Positions 8,539-17,997 of a DNA stretch of 64,000 bases are shown here, one piece after another. Origin of the DNA: Streptomyces ficellus (lineage in GTDB: Bacteria; Actinomycetota; Actinomycetes; Streptomycetales; Streptomycetaceae); NCBI RefSeq assembly GCF_030406405.1, contig NZ_JAUEPL010000003.1, positions 1-64,000 of the forward strand, written 5' to 3'. The position numbers were made by a program, and so were the translations under genes. The stretch's first letter is position 1. Every line of letters begins with the position of its first letter. A model generated the notes under the pieces. That model searched no databases. It was given only the letters and a program-made list of their open reading frames with translations, and was not told where the DNA came from.

Positions 8539-9309
8539 TCACCCACCCGCGATTCCGGCACCGTCGTAAAACGCGCGCACGCAGTCCGCGACCGCCGCCC
8601 GCACCTGCCCGTGCCGGTGGCGGAAGTCCTCCGTCGGCAGCGACACCGACAGGGCGTGCAGCACACCGCCGTCCGCGCCGCCCGGCAGGGCCATCGCGAG
8701 ACAGGTGTACGCCGGGTCCGCCTCGCCCACCGAGACGGCGAAGCCCTGCCCCCGCACCCGTGACAGCTCCGCCTCGAACCGCTCGGCGGCGGTGATCGTA
8801 CGGTCCGTGAACCGGGCCATCCCGTGCTCGGCCAGATACCGCCGCCGCACGCTCCGCGACACCCCGGCCAGCAGCACCTTGCCGTGCGCGGTGGCATGCG
8901 CCCGCACCTCCGGCCCGGGCACGAAGGGGATCGCGGTGTCCGTCACCGGCGCCGTGCTGTCCACCACGGTGATCCGGCCGTCCCGGTACGCCGTGAAGTA
9001 CGCCTCCGCCCCGCTCGCCCGCCGCAGCCTCCCCAGCACCTCGCCCACCCCCGGGGCGAGCCCCACATGCCGCTGGAACGACCGGTGCAGCGCCGCCACC
9101 CGGGGCCCCGGCGCGTACCCGCCGTCCGCCCTGACCAGGTGCCCGCGCGCGGTCAGCGGCCCCAGCAGGTGGTACACGGTCGACAACGAGCACCCCAGCC
9201 GCCGCGCCATCGCCCTGGCGCCGACGGGGCCGTCCGCGTCGGCCACGATGTCCAGGATCTCCAGCGCCCGGTCGACGGACCGGGGCCCGGGGGGAGTGGT
9301 GGCGGTCAT
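8539..9309 (-). CDS. IclR-family transcriptional regulator
   Basis: This 256-residue protein has an N-terminal winged helix ('SVDRALEILDIVADADGPVG', 'ARRLGCSLSTVYHLLGPL') at about 10-70 and an IclR effector domain at about 80-250 with 'AHATAHGKVLLAG' and 'AVSVGEADPAYTCLAMALPG'. IclR proteins bind small carboxylate or aromatic effectors and control adjacent genes. The downstream ABM gene is the obvious candidate target. Length and domain order are normal for the family. Confidence 0.88.
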   Translation of the reverse strand: MTATTPPGPRSVDRALEILDIVADADGPVGARAMARRLGCSLSTVYHLLGPLTARGHLVRADGGYAPGPRVAALHRSFQRHVGLAPGVGEVLGRLRRASGAEAYFTAYRDGRITVVDSTAPVTDTAIPFVPGPEVRAHATAHGKVLLAGVSRSVRRRYLAEHGMARFTDRTITAAERFEAELSRVRGQGFAVSVGEADPAYTCLAMALPGGADGGVLHALSVSLPTEDFRHRHGQVRAAVADCVRAFYDGAGIAGG

Positions 9310-9319
9310 GGCCCCGACC

Positions 9320-10786
9320 CTACGCGGAGCCCAGGAACACCGGGTTGGTGAACGCCGCCAGGGCGCCCGGGAGGCCCGGGAGCGTCGCCGGGTGGCGCAC
9401 CTCCGCCCGTACGTAGGCCGCGTACGCCGCCGTCGTCGTCCACTCCACCGCGCCCGTGCCCGACGCCGGCAGGGCGGCCGTGTGCAGGACGCCCTGGTCC
9501 GTGACGAAGCGGGCCGTGCGGCCGGGGGCGCCGGTGACCTCCAGGCGTACGGTCACGGGCGCGTCCGGCGCCACCCGCAGCCGCTCGCCGATACCCGCGT
9601 GGCCGCCGCGCCCGCCCGTCGCCGAGAACGCCAGCGAGAGGGCCGCCGACTCCGCCACGTACGACCGCCCCGCCCGCAGCCCCGCCAGGACCGCCTCGCG
9701 CGACAGGTCGTCGGCGAGCACGACGGTCTGCGGCTCGCCCACCTTCTGCGGCTCACGGTGCGCGTCGCTGCTGCCCATCGCCGGAATCCACCGCCCCCGG
9801 CCGGCGCTCAGCATGCTGTCCCAGTCGGCGAGCGCCACCTCGTCGTCCGGGGTGTACGGGCCGTTCCACACCTCCACCACGTCCGCCTCGCCGAAGCCGA
9901 ACTTCCAGTTGCAGCCGATGCAGGTGGCGTGCGGGTGCGCCGGTACGACGAGGCCGCCGGCGCGCCGGATCTCGCGGGCGTAGTGCCCGAACCGGTTGTC
10001 GCGGGCCCGGTAGCGCCAGTCGACGAACGTGCCGGGGTCGGTGCCGACGGCGACGACGTGCCCGCTGCGGGTGGTGACCTCCTCCCCGGTGAGGATCAGC
10101 AGGTCGTCGCCCCACAGGCCGTCCCACGCCCGGTGCGCGGCGTGGGTGTTGTGCTCGGAGGTGTTGAGGAAGTCCAGTCCGGCGGCGCGGGCGGCGGCCG
10201 CGATCTCGGCGGGGGTGCGCCTGCCGTCGGAGTACACCGAGTGCAGGTGGCAGTCGCCCCGGTACCAGGCCCGCCCGCGCCCCCTGGCCCGCGACGGCGG
10301 GTACACGGGCGCGGGTGTGCGACCCGGCGTGCCGTACGTCAGCGCGACCGTCACCGTGTACGCCAGCCCCTGCGGCGCGACCGTGTACGGGCCGAGCGCC
10401 ATGTGCCAGGTGCCCGCCCGGACCGGCCCGGGGAGGTAGCCGGGGGTGGCGTCGTCCGCGCGGAGGAAGAACTCGCTGCGCGCCCCGCCCGACCAGCCCC
10501 TGAAGCCGCGCCCGCCCAGCTCGGTGCCGCGCTCGTCGAAGATGCCGATGTCCAGGGCGTTGCCCTGCGTGCCGGGCGGGACGGCGGGCCGGTCGTAGGC
10601 GTACGACACCCGCAGCTCCCGCACCCCGCGTGGCATCTCCACCGGCACGTACACGTAATCGGGCGAGCCGGGCGGCAGCGTGCCGCGCAGCACCACCTCG
10701 CTGCGCCCGCCCGCGAAGCTCACGCCCGGCAGCGTGAACGCCGCCGCCCCCGCCGCGCCCGCCACGAATCCCCGCCTGCCCACCAT
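9320..10786 (-). CDS. Tat-exported CehA/McbA-type PHP-domain metallohydrolase
   Basis: This 488-residue protein has the twin-arginine signal 'MVGRRGFVAGAAGAAAF'. The catalytic PHP domain begins at about residue 175 with 'GDCHLHSVYSDG' and continues 'LDFLNTSEHNTHA', 'LTGEEVTTRSGH', 'VVPAHPHA' and 'MGSSDAHRE', the metal-ligand pattern of PHP hydrolases including CehA (carbaryl hydrolase). An N-terminal beta-rich domain and C-terminal Ig-like part flank it. It probably hydrolyses an ester or phosphoester outside the membrane. The ATG has GGGAGGGTGG upstream. The next gene is divergent across about 90 bases. Confidence 0.8.
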   Translation of the reverse strand: MVGRRGFVAGAAGAAAFTLPGVSFAGGRSEVVLRGTLPPGSPDYVYVPVEMPRGVRELRVSYAYDRPAVPPGTQGNALDIGIFDERGTELGGRGFRGWSGGARSEFFLRADDATPGYLPGPVRAGTWHMALGPYTVAPQGLAYTVTVALTYGTPGRTPAPVYPPSRARGRGRAWYRGDCHLHSVYSDGRRTPAEIAAAARAAGLDFLNTSEHNTHAAHRAWDGLWGDDLLILTGEEVTTRSGHVVAVGTDPGTFVDWRYRARDNRFGHYAREIRRAGGLVVPAHPHATCIGCNWKFGFGEADVVEVWNGPYTPDDEVALADWDSMLSAGRGRWIPAMGSSDAHREPQKVGEPQTVVLADDLSREAVLAGLRAGRSYVAESAALSLAFSATGGRGGHAGIGERLRVAPDAPVTVRLEVTGAPGRTARFVTDQGVLHTAALPASGTGAVEWTTTAAYAAYVRAEVRHPATLPGLPGALAAFTNPVFLGSA

Positions 10787-10876
10787 GCGTACCACCCTCC
10801 CGGTGCTCGGTGAATGCCCCGCCAACCCAAGGCGACGGTCTCGGAATTCGCCGCCGTACGCCATACGTTGGGCCGT

Positions 10877-11704
10877 ATGCGCATCGCGACCACGATCTTC
10901 CTCACCGACCAGACGATCACCCCGGTACGGCTCGCGCGCGAGCTGGAGCAGCGCGGCTTCGCCGGGCTCTACCTGCCGGAGCACACCCACATCCCCGTCG
11001 AACGGGCCAGCCCCTACCCGGCGGGCGGCGACCTGCCGCCCGAGTACGGCCGCACCCTGGAGCCGTTCATCGCGCTCGGCCAGGCCGCCGCCGTCACCGA
11101 ACGGCTGGGGCTCGGCACCGGCATCACGCTGGTCGCCCAGCACGACCCCATCGACCTCGCCAAGCAGGTCGCGACGCTCGACCACCTCTCCGGCGGCCGC
11201 TTCACCCTCGGCGTCGGCTACGGCTGGAACCGCGAGGAGGCCGCCGACCACGGTGTGGCCTGGACGACCCGCCGCGACCGCACCCGCGACCACATGGCCC
11301 TGATGCGCGCCCTGTGGGCGGCCGAACCGACCGCGTACGAGGGGGAGTTCGGCTCCGTACGCGCCTCCTTCGCCTACCCCAAGCCGGCCGGCGGCGCCCC
11401 CCGCACCCTGCTCGGCGGCGCGGCGGGACCGAAACTCTTCGCGCACATCGCCGAGTACGCCGACGGCTGGCTCCCCATCGGCGGCCGGGGCCTGACGGAG
11501 ACGATCCCCGTCCTGCGCGAGACGTGGGAGAAGGCGGGCCGTGACCCCGAGGCCCTCCACGTCGTGCCGTACGCCGTGCACCCCTCGCCCGGCAAGCTCG
11601 CGCACTACGCGGAGCTGGGCGTCACGGAGGTTGTCCTCCAACTCCCCCCGGCCGGCGAGGCGGAGGTCCTGCGGACGCTCGACGACTACGCCCGGTACCT
11701 GTAG
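10877..11704 (+). CDS. LLM-class F420-dependent oxidoreductase
   Basis: This 275-residue luciferase-like TIM barrel includes 'MRIATTIFLTDQTITPVRL', 'GFAGLYLPEHTHIPV', 'LGTGITLVAQHDPI', 'LSGGRFTLGVGYGWNREE' and 'YADGWLPIGGRG', all usual for the F420-dependent branch. Such enzymes use reduced deazaflavin F420 to reduce or oxidise small molecules; the substrate is unknown. FO synthase, which makes the F420 chromophore, starts only 54 bases downstream in the same direction, which supports F420 as cofactor. Confidence 0.87.
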   Translation: MRIATTIFLTDQTITPVRLARELEQRGFAGLYLPEHTHIPVERASPYPAGGDLPPEYGRTLEPFIALGQAAAVTERLGLGTGITLVAQHDPIDLAKQVATLDHLSGGRFTLGVGYGWNREEAADHGVAWTTRRDRTRDHMALMRALWAAEPTAYEGEFGSVRASFAYPKPAGGAPRTLLGGAAGPKLFAHIAEYADGWLPIGGRGLTETIPVLRETWEKAGRDPEALHVVPYAVHPSPGKLAHYAELGVTEVVLQLPPAGEAEVLRTLDDYARYL

Positions 11705-11758
11705 CCCCGGACGGGAGCGCACCACGCGTACGTCCCCCGCACTCGTATGCTCGGGGCC

Positions 11759-14350
11759 ATGACGGATGACCAGGCCGGACGCCCCACCGAGAACGCCATG
11801 CGACGCGCCCTGAAGCGGGCGAGAGACGGCGTGGCGCTGGATGTGGCCGAGGCCGCCGTCCTGCTCCGGGCGCGCGGCGGGGACCTGGAGGACCTGGCCG
11901 CGTCGGCGGCGCGCGTGCGGGACGCGGGCCTGGAGGCGGCCGGGCGGCCCGGGGTCATCACGTACTCCAAGAGCGTGTTCATCCCGCTCACCCGGCTGTG
12001 CCGCGACACCTGCCACTACTGCACCTTCGCGACCGTGCCCGGCAAGCTGCGGCGCGCCGGGCACGGGGCGTTCATGTCGCCCGACGAGGTGCTGGACATC
12101 GCGCGGCGCGGCGCCGAACTGGGCTGCAAGGAAGCCCTGATCACGCTCGGCGACAAGCCCGAGGACCGGTGGCCGCAGGCGCGCGAGTGGCTGGACGCGC
12201 ACGGCTACGACGACACCCTCGCGTACGTACGGGCCATGGCGATCCGCGTCCTGGAGGAGACCGGGCTGCTGCCGCACCTCAACCCGGGTGTGATGTCGTG
12301 GACGGACTTCCAGCGGCTCAAGCCGGTCGCCCCCTCCATGGGCATGATGCTGGAGACCACCGCGACCCGGCTGTGGTCGGAGCCCGGCGGGCCGCACTAC
12401 GGCTCGCCCGACAAGGAACCGGCCGTGCGGCTGCGGGTCCTGGAGGACGCGGGCCGCTCGTCCGTGCCGTTCACCAGCGGGGTGCTCATCGGGATCGGCG
12501 AGACGTACGAGGAGCGGGCGGAGTCGCTGTTCGCGCTGCGCCGCGTCTCCCGCGCCCACCACGGCATCCAGGAGCTGATCATCCAGAACTTCCGCGCCAA
12601 GCCGGACACGGCGATGCGCGGCATGCCGGACGCCGAGCTGGACGACCTCGTCGCCACCGTCGCCGTCGCCCGCCACATCATGGGCCCCTCGGCCTGCCTC
12701 CAGGCCCCGCCGAACCTGGTGGACGGGGAGTACGGGCGGCTCATCGGCGCCGGGATCGACGACTGGGGCGGGGTCTCACCCGTCACCATCGACCACGTCA
12801 ACCCGGAGCGGCCCTGGCCGCAGATCGACACCCTCGCCGAGAGGTCCGCCGCCGCCGGTTTCGAGCTGCGTGAACGTCTCTGCGTCTACCCCGAGTTCGT
12901 ACGGCGCGGCGAGCCGTGGCTCGACCCGCGCCTGCTGCCGCACGTCCGCGCGCTGGCCGACCCGGCCACGGGGCTCGCGAACCCGGACGCGGAGGTACGC
13001 GGCCTGCCCTGGCAGGAGCCCGACGACTCCTTCGCCGCGTCGGGCCGCACCGACCTGCACCGCACCATCGACACCGAGGGCCGTACGGCCGACCGGCGCG
13101 ACGACTTCGACGAGGTGTACGGCGACTGGGAGGCCCTGCGGGAGGCCGCCGCGCCCGGCATGGTGCCGCAGCGCATCGACACGGACGTACGCGAGGCGCT
13201 CGCCGTCGCCGCCGACGACCCGACGCGGCTCACCGACGACCAGGCCCTCGCTCTTCTCCACGCGGACGGACCGGCGCTGGACGCGCTGTGCCGCGTGGCC
13301 GATGACGTCCGCGCGTCGGCCGTCGGCGACGACGTCACCTACATCGTCACCCGCAACATCAACTTCACCAACGTCTGTTACACCGGCTGCCGCTTCTGCG
13401 CCTTCGCCCAGCGCCGCACCGACGCCGACGCGTACACCCTCTCGCTCGACCAGGTCGCCGACCGCGCCCAGCAGGCGTGGGAGGTGGGCGCGGTCGAGGT
13501 GTGCATGCAGGGCGGCATCCACCCGGACCTGCCCGGCACGGCGTACTTCGACATCGCGCGCGCCGTGAAGGCCCGCGTCCCGGGCATGCATGTGCACGCC
13601 TTCTCGCCGATGGAGGTCGTCAACGGCGCCACCCGCACCGGCATGTCGATCCGTGACTGGCTGACCGCCGCCAAGGAAGCCGGCCTGGACTCCATCCCGG
13701 GCACGGCCGCCGAGATCCTGGACGACGAGGTGCGCTGGGTCCTCACCAAGGGCAAGCTGCCCACGGCCACCTGGACCGAGGTCATCACCACCGCCCACGA
13801 GCTGGGCATCCGCTCGTCGTCCACGATGATGTACGGCCATGTCGACCAGCCCCGGCACTGGCTGGGGCACTTCCGTACGCTGGCGGCGATCCAGCGCCAG
13901 ACGGGCGGGTTCACGGAGTTCGTCACGCTCCCCTTCATCCACACCAACGCGCCCGTCTACCTCGCCGGCATCGCGCGCCCCGGCCCGACGACCCGCGACA
14001 ACCGCGCCGTCACCGCGATGGCCCGCCTGCTCCTGCACCCGTACATCCCCAACATCCAGACGAGCTGGGTCAAACTCGGCGCGGACGGCGCGGCCGACAT
14101 GCTCCGCTCCGGCGCCAACGACCTGGGCGGCACGCTCATGGAGGAGACCATCTCCCGCATGGCCGGCTCCTCCTACGGCTCGTACAGGTCCGTCCGGGAC
14201 CTCGTCGCCATCGCCGAGGCCGCCGGCCGCCCGGCCCGCCCCCGTACGACGCTGTACGGGGACGTCCCCGAGGAACGGCGGCGGGCGGCGGCGGCGTCCG
14301 ACGGACACCTGCCGGAGCTGCTGCCGGTGCTGCCGGTGCTGACGGACTGA
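11759..14350 (+). CDS. fbiC: bifunctional FO synthase (CofG-CofH fusion)
   Basis: This 863-residue fusion contains two radical-SAM domains. The CofG half has CRDTCHYC (C81, C85, C88) and the CofH half CYTGCRFC (C540, C544, C547). Together they convert 5-amino-6-ribitylaminouracil and tyrosine to FO, the deazaflavin chromophore of coenzyme F420. Actinobacteria normally carry this one-piece enzyme whereas archaea use separate CofG and CofH proteins. Both Fe-S cysteine triads are intact. It lies immediately downstream of an LLM oxidoreductase likely to use F420. Confidence 0.95.
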   Translation: MTDDQAGRPTENAMRRALKRARDGVALDVAEAAVLLRARGGDLEDLAASAARVRDAGLEAAGRPGVITYSKSVFIPLTRLCRDTCHYCTFATVPGKLRRAGHGAFMSPDEVLDIARRGAELGCKEALITLGDKPEDRWPQAREWLDAHGYDDTLAYVRAMAIRVLEETGLLPHLNPGVMSWTDFQRLKPVAPSMGMMLETTATRLWSEPGGPHYGSPDKEPAVRLRVLEDAGRSSVPFTSGVLIGIGETYEERAESLFALRRVSRAHHGIQELIIQNFRAKPDTAMRGMPDAELDDLVATVAVARHIMGPSACLQAPPNLVDGEYGRLIGAGIDDWGGVSPVTIDHVNPERPWPQIDTLAERSAAAGFELRERLCVYPEFVRRGEPWLDPRLLPHVRALADPATGLANPDAEVRGLPWQEPDDSFAASGRTDLHRTIDTEGRTADRRDDFDEVYGDWEALREAAAPGMVPQRIDTDVREALAVAADDPTRLTDDQALALLHADGPALDALCRVADDVRASAVGDDVTYIVTRNINFTNVCYTGCRFCAFAQRRTDADAYTLSLDQVADRAQQAWEVGAVEVCMQGGIHPDLPGTAYFDIARAVKARVPGMHVHAFSPMEVVNGATRTGMSIRDWLTAAKEAGLDSIPGTAAEILDDEVRWVLTKGKLPTATWTEVITTAHELGIRSSSTMMYGHVDQPRHWLGHFRTLAAIQRQTGGFTEFVTLPFIHTNAPVYLAGIARPGPTTRDNRAVTAMARLLLHPYIPNIQTSWVKLGADGAADMLRSGANDLGGTLMEETISRMAGSSYGSYRSVRDLVAIAEAAGRPARPRTTLYGDVPEERRRAAAASDGHLPELLPVLPVLTD

Positions 14351-14428
14351 GCGGCCCGCGGCCCCCGGGCGCCCCCGTACCCGTTCGATTACAGTGCTGG
14401 CGGCGAACGACGGGAAGGGGCGCGAGGC

Positions 14429-15550
14429 GTGAGTGCAGCAGCCGCGGCTGTCTGGGGCCGGGCCGAGCAGCAGGACTTCCGTGCCCGGGTACGGGGCTGC
14501 CTCCTCGGCGCCGCCATCGGTGACGCCCTCGGGGTCGGCGTGGCCACGCTGTCCGTGGAGGCGATCCGCGAGGCGCACGGACCGGACGGGCTCACCGACC
14601 TGGCGCCCGCCTACGGGCGGCGCGGGGCCGTCACGTCCGCCACCCAGCTCACGCTCTTCACCGTGGACGGCCTGATACGCGCCCAGGTCCGCCGCGACAC
14701 GGGCGCCTGGCACCCGCCCACCGATGTGCACCGCGCGCATCTGCGGTGGGCGGCCACCCAGCGCGACTGGGGCCCCGACGAGCGGCGCAAGGACAACGGC
14801 TGGCTGGCCTGCGAGGAGTGGCTGTACGCCCGCCGCGACCCGGCCAGGGCCAACCTCACCGGCCTCGGCGACGAGATCCTCGGCACCCTCGACAAGCCGA
14901 AGAACCCCACCGCCCGCGACGCCGGCGCCCTCGTGCGCTCCGCGCCGTACGGGCTGCTGGTCGGCTGGGAGCCGCACCTGGTGTGCCAGCTCGCCGTCGA
15001 GTGCGCCACCCAGACGCACGGCCACCCCGCCGCGTACCTGGCGGCCGGGGCCTTCGCCGTCGTGGTGCACGGCCTGGCCCGGGGCGAGAGCGTCGACGGC
15101 TCCGTGCAGCGGGCGCTGGCCCAGCTCGCGCCGCGCCCCGGGCACGAGCCGGTCACCGAGGCGCTGAAGCACGCGCTGGGCGCCGTACGCCAGGGCATCC
15201 CCAGCCCCGCGCGGATCGCGTCGCTCGGCGACACCGACGGCGAGCACGCCGAGGACGCCCTGGCCATCGCCGTCTACTGCGCGCTCGTGAGCGAGGACGT
15301 ACGGCACGGGCTGCGCCTGGCCGTCAACCACGACGGTCCGTCGCAGACCACCGGCTCGCTGACCGGCGCGCTGCTGGGCGCCCTGCACGGCGAGACCGCC
15401 CTGCCGCCGGCCTGGCTGGCCGAGCTGGAAGGGCGGTCCACGATCCTGGAGCTGGCGGACGACTTCGCCATGGAGATGACCCAGGGCCCGGCGCTGCACG
15501 GCCCGGCGGTGTCCGCCCCGGGCTGGCTGGCCCGCTACCCGAGGGGCTGA
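14429..15550 (+). CDS. ADP-ribosylglycohydrolase-fold protein with altered metal-site motifs
   Basis: This 373-residue all-helical ARH-type protein starts at GTG behind GAAGGGG. The first signature RGCLLGAAIGDALG is clear. In active ARH enzymes a TDDT motif and a late D-x-D-S motif ligate two Mg2+. Here the equivalent positions read VTSATQLTLF and NHDGPSQTTGSLTGAL, so most acidic ligands are absent although the surrounding fold motifs remain. It may be a pseudo-enzyme, or have shifted substrate use. Its end overlaps the end of the convergent symporter gene by 16 bases. Confidence 0.8.
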   Translation: MSAAAAAVWGRAEQQDFRARVRGCLLGAAIGDALGVGVATLSVEAIREAHGPDGLTDLAPAYGRRGAVTSATQLTLFTVDGLIRAQVRRDTGAWHPPTDVHRAHLRWAATQRDWGPDERRKDNGWLACEEWLYARRDPARANLTGLGDEILGTLDKPKNPTARDAGALVRSAPYGLLVGWEPHLVCQLAVECATQTHGHPAAYLAAGAFAVVVHGLARGESVDGSVQRALAQLAPRPGHEPVTEALKHALGAVRQGIPSPARIASLGDTDGEHAEDALAIAVYCALVSEDVRHGLRLAVNHDGPSQTTGSLTGALLGALHGETALPPAWLAELEGRSTILELADDFAMEMTQGPALHGPAVSAPGWLARYPRG

Positions 15551-17109
15551 CGCTCGGCGGGCCCGGGGGGCTCCGGTACGGCGGCCGCCCCGCCCGACGC
15601 TCCGCCAGCCGCTCCGCCCGCCGGGCTGCCGTCGTCGGAGTGCAGCAGGTCCAGCACGCCGTCCCGCTCGGGCGTGTCCTCCGGCTTGATGAACCCGATC
15701 AGGATGTAGAGCACCAGCGAGGTCGCCACCGGCGAGACGATCTGGATCTGGAGCTCGATGCCGTCCAGCCCGTAATTGGTCAGCCAGAAGGCGAACAGAC
15801 CGGCCGCCCACGACACCAGCGCCGCCGTAGGCCCGGACTTGCGGAACGTACGCAGCAGACCGAGCATGAACGGGATCGCGATCGGCCCCATCAGGCCGGC
15901 CACCCACTTGATGACGACGGTGATGATGTCTTTGAAGGTGGGGGAGTTGACCTGGGTGGCGACCGCCATCGACAGCGCGAGGAAGGCGACCGTCGACCAG
16001 CGGGCGGCCAGCAGCCCCGCCCGGTGCGTCCAGGTGCGGGCCGCCTTGGACAGGGCGGGCGCGATGTCCCGGGTGAAGACGGAGGCGATCGCGTTGGCGT
16101 CGGACGAGCACATGGCCATGGTGTGGGAGAAGAACCCGACGATGACCAGGCCCAGCAGCCCGTGCGGCAGCAGCTGTTCGGTCATCAGGGCGTAGGAGTC
16201 GGAGGCGTCCGGCTTCTCGGGGGTGACGAGCAGCGGCGCGACCCACATCGGGAAGAACAGCACCAGCGGCCAGATGAACCACAGCACGGCCGACAGCCGC
16301 CCGGAGCGGGTGGCCTCGCGGGCGCTGGGCGTGGCCATGTAGCGCTGGGCCTGGTTCCACATGCCGCCGCTGTACTCGAAGGTCTTGATGAAGAGGTACG
16401 CGAGCAGGAACGTCACGGTGTACGGGCCGGCCGTCGGCTCGGCGTGGCCCTGCAACTCGGGCCGGTCCCACACGGTCCACAGCGCGCTGAAGCCGCCGAG
16501 CTCGGCCAGGACGGCGACGAGCATGGCGATGCCCGCGAAGAACTGGATGATGAACTGCCCCAGTTCGGTCAGCGCGTCGGCCCACAGGCCGCCGACCGTG
16601 CAGTAGACGCCGGTGATGACACCGGTGATCAGGATGCCCTGGTTGAGCGAGATACCGGTGAAGACGGACAGCAGGGTCGCGATCGCCGCCCACTTCGCGC
16701 CGACGTCCACGATCTTCAGCAGGACGCCGGACCAGGCGAGCGCCTGCTGCGTGGGCAGGTTGTAACGGTTCTTCAGGTATTCGAGGGGCGAGGCCACATG
16801 GAGCCGTGAGCGCAGCCGGTTGAGCCGGGGCGCGAAGAGGTGCGCGCCGATGGCGATACCGATCGCGATGGGGAAGGACCAGGTGACGTACGAGGTGACG
16901 CCGTAGGTGTACGCGATGCCCGCGTACCCGGTGAACATGACCGCGCTGTAGCCGGACATGTGGTGCGAGATGCCCGACAGCCACCACGGCATCTTGCCGC
17001 CGGCGGTGAAGAAGTCGCTGACATTGTCCACGCGTTTGTGGGACCAGAGTCCGATCGCGACCATCACGCCGAAGTAGCCGATGAGCACGGCCCAGTCGAG
17101 ACTGTTCAT
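15535..17109 (-). CDS. sodium:solute symporter (SSS family)
   Basis: This 524-residue polytopic protein begins 'MNSLDWAVLIGYFGVMVAIG'. It shows family motifs 'SDFFTAGGKMPWWLSGIS', 'SGYSAVMFTG' and 'VIVGFFSHTMAMCSSDANAIAS', with about 13 helices. SSS members couple Na+ gradient to uptake of sugars, amino acids, vitamins or nucleosides; the segment order resembles the SGLT branch, but the substrate is not assignable. A GGAGGGGGC ribosome site precedes the ATG. The C-terminal 60 residues are a Gly/Ala/Pro-rich cytoplasmic tail. Confidence 0.87.
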   Translation of the reverse strand: MNSLDWAVLIGYFGVMVAIGLWSHKRVDNVSDFFTAGGKMPWWLSGISHHMSGYSAVMFTGYAGIAYTYGVTSYVTWSFPIAIGIAIGAHLFAPRLNRLRSRLHVASPLEYLKNRYNLPTQQALAWSGVLLKIVDVGAKWAAIATLLSVFTGISLNQGILITGVITGVYCTVGGLWADALTELGQFIIQFFAGIAMLVAVLAELGGFSALWTVWDRPELQGHAEPTAGPYTVTFLLAYLFIKTFEYSGGMWNQAQRYMATPSAREATRSGRLSAVLWFIWPLVLFFPMWVAPLLVTPEKPDASDSYALMTEQLLPHGLLGLVIVGFFSHTMAMCSSDANAIASVFTRDIAPALSKAARTWTHRAGLLAARWSTVAFLALSMAVATQVNSPTFKDIITVVIKWVAGLMGPIAIPFMLGLLRTFRKSGPTAALVSWAAGLFAFWLTNYGLDGIELQIQIVSPVATSLVLYILIGFIKPEDTPERDGVLDLLHSDDGSPAGGAAGGASGGAAAVPEPPGPAERQPLG

Positions 17110-17573
17110 GTGCCCCCTCCAGGGGTCCGCCTTGTGAACGTCGGCGCGCGTCGTCAGTACGTCCGGTCAGCGGTGGCCCCCGTGCGGGAGCGGGGACTTC
17201 GGGGATTGAACCGTCTGTTCGAGCAGCTGGTCAAGTGTCCACTGAGTCATGCACATGAACGCAGGACAGAAAGCAGAACGCTTTTACCTGTTCTTGACCC
17301 ATCGGGGCGTTGTCGCGGTCATGGCGGCGGCCACACGATGATCGGGCGCTTCGTCAGGTCCGTACACGGCCGTACGCGCCGTCACGTCCGTACGCGCCGT
17401 ACACCCCGTACGCGCCGTACACACGACACAGCGAACCGCACGGGATGCGGGTCCCGTGCGGTCGGCGGAAAGAGGCAGTCGCTGCTCGGTGGTCTGCGTT
17501 GGCACATGACCGAGCCCCCTCGGCCGGGACGGCGGACCAGTCGAGAGGGCTCATCGGTGATGCTTCGGCAGGC
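17110..17573. other. gene-poor interval with short CGTACGCGCCGT repeats
   Basis: About 460 bases show no supported gene. Between about 17357 and 17425 there are several imperfect copies of CCGTACGCGCCGT, producing a Thr/Tyr/Arg low-complexity pattern in all frames that I regard as noncoding. The segment probably contains the promoter of the symporter near 17110-17250. Confidence 0.5.
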
Positions 17574-17774
17574 TCAGAGAGCCCCCGTGCCCACTTCACG
17601 CACGAACGCGTTCCACGACGCGGGGACGAACGTGATGGACGGACCGGCGGGGACCTTCGAGTCCCGCACCGCGATCGACGCGACGACGGGGGACTTGACC
17701 TCGACGCACGCGCCGTTTCCGCCGGAATACGAGGACTTGGTCCAGGTCTCCGTGGCGCCCTGAATGATTGCCAT
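17574..17774 (-). CDS. DUF397-domain small protein (partner of XRE-DUF5753 regulator)
   Basis: This 66-residue protein begins MAIIQGATETWTKSSYSG and continues 'GNGACVEVKSPVVASIAVRDSK', the hallmark of DUF397. Such proteins are frequent in Streptomyces next to an XRE-DUF5753 regulator and in studied pairs, such as the WhiJ-type and BldB-related systems, act in antagonistic or TA-like fashion on development. A GGAG site lies four bases ahead of the ATG. The XRE gene upstream on the same strand is its likely partner. Confidence 0.85.
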   Translation of the reverse strand: MAIIQGATETWTKSSYSGGNGACVEVKSPVVASIAVRDSKVPAGPSITFVPASWNAFVREVGTGAL

Positions 17775-17997
17775 CTTCTCCGCTCCGGTTCTCGACAGTG
17801 ACAGCAGTGACTCGCACCGGCCCTGACTGCGGGCTGGCGTGATCGACGCTACTCGTCGCGATCTGTATACGGGGCGGGCGTTCACTCGACTGGATGGCAT
17901 ATTCCACGCGGCCTTCCGCTGGAAGCCGGCCGGGGTGTACCGTACCGGCTTCTTCCCCGGCGGAATGGGTAAATCCCCGGCATCCAGGGCAGAATGA

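Noticed and set aside
12776..16987. 1403-codon minus-strand frame across FO synthase, ARH protein and symporter
   Set aside because: Spans several real genes on the opposite strand; low-complexity Arg/Gly/Val composition, no family motifs.
17357..17425. CGTACGCGCCGT repeats as a CRISPR array
   Set aside because: Units are short, contiguous and irregular; no spacers and no cas genes.
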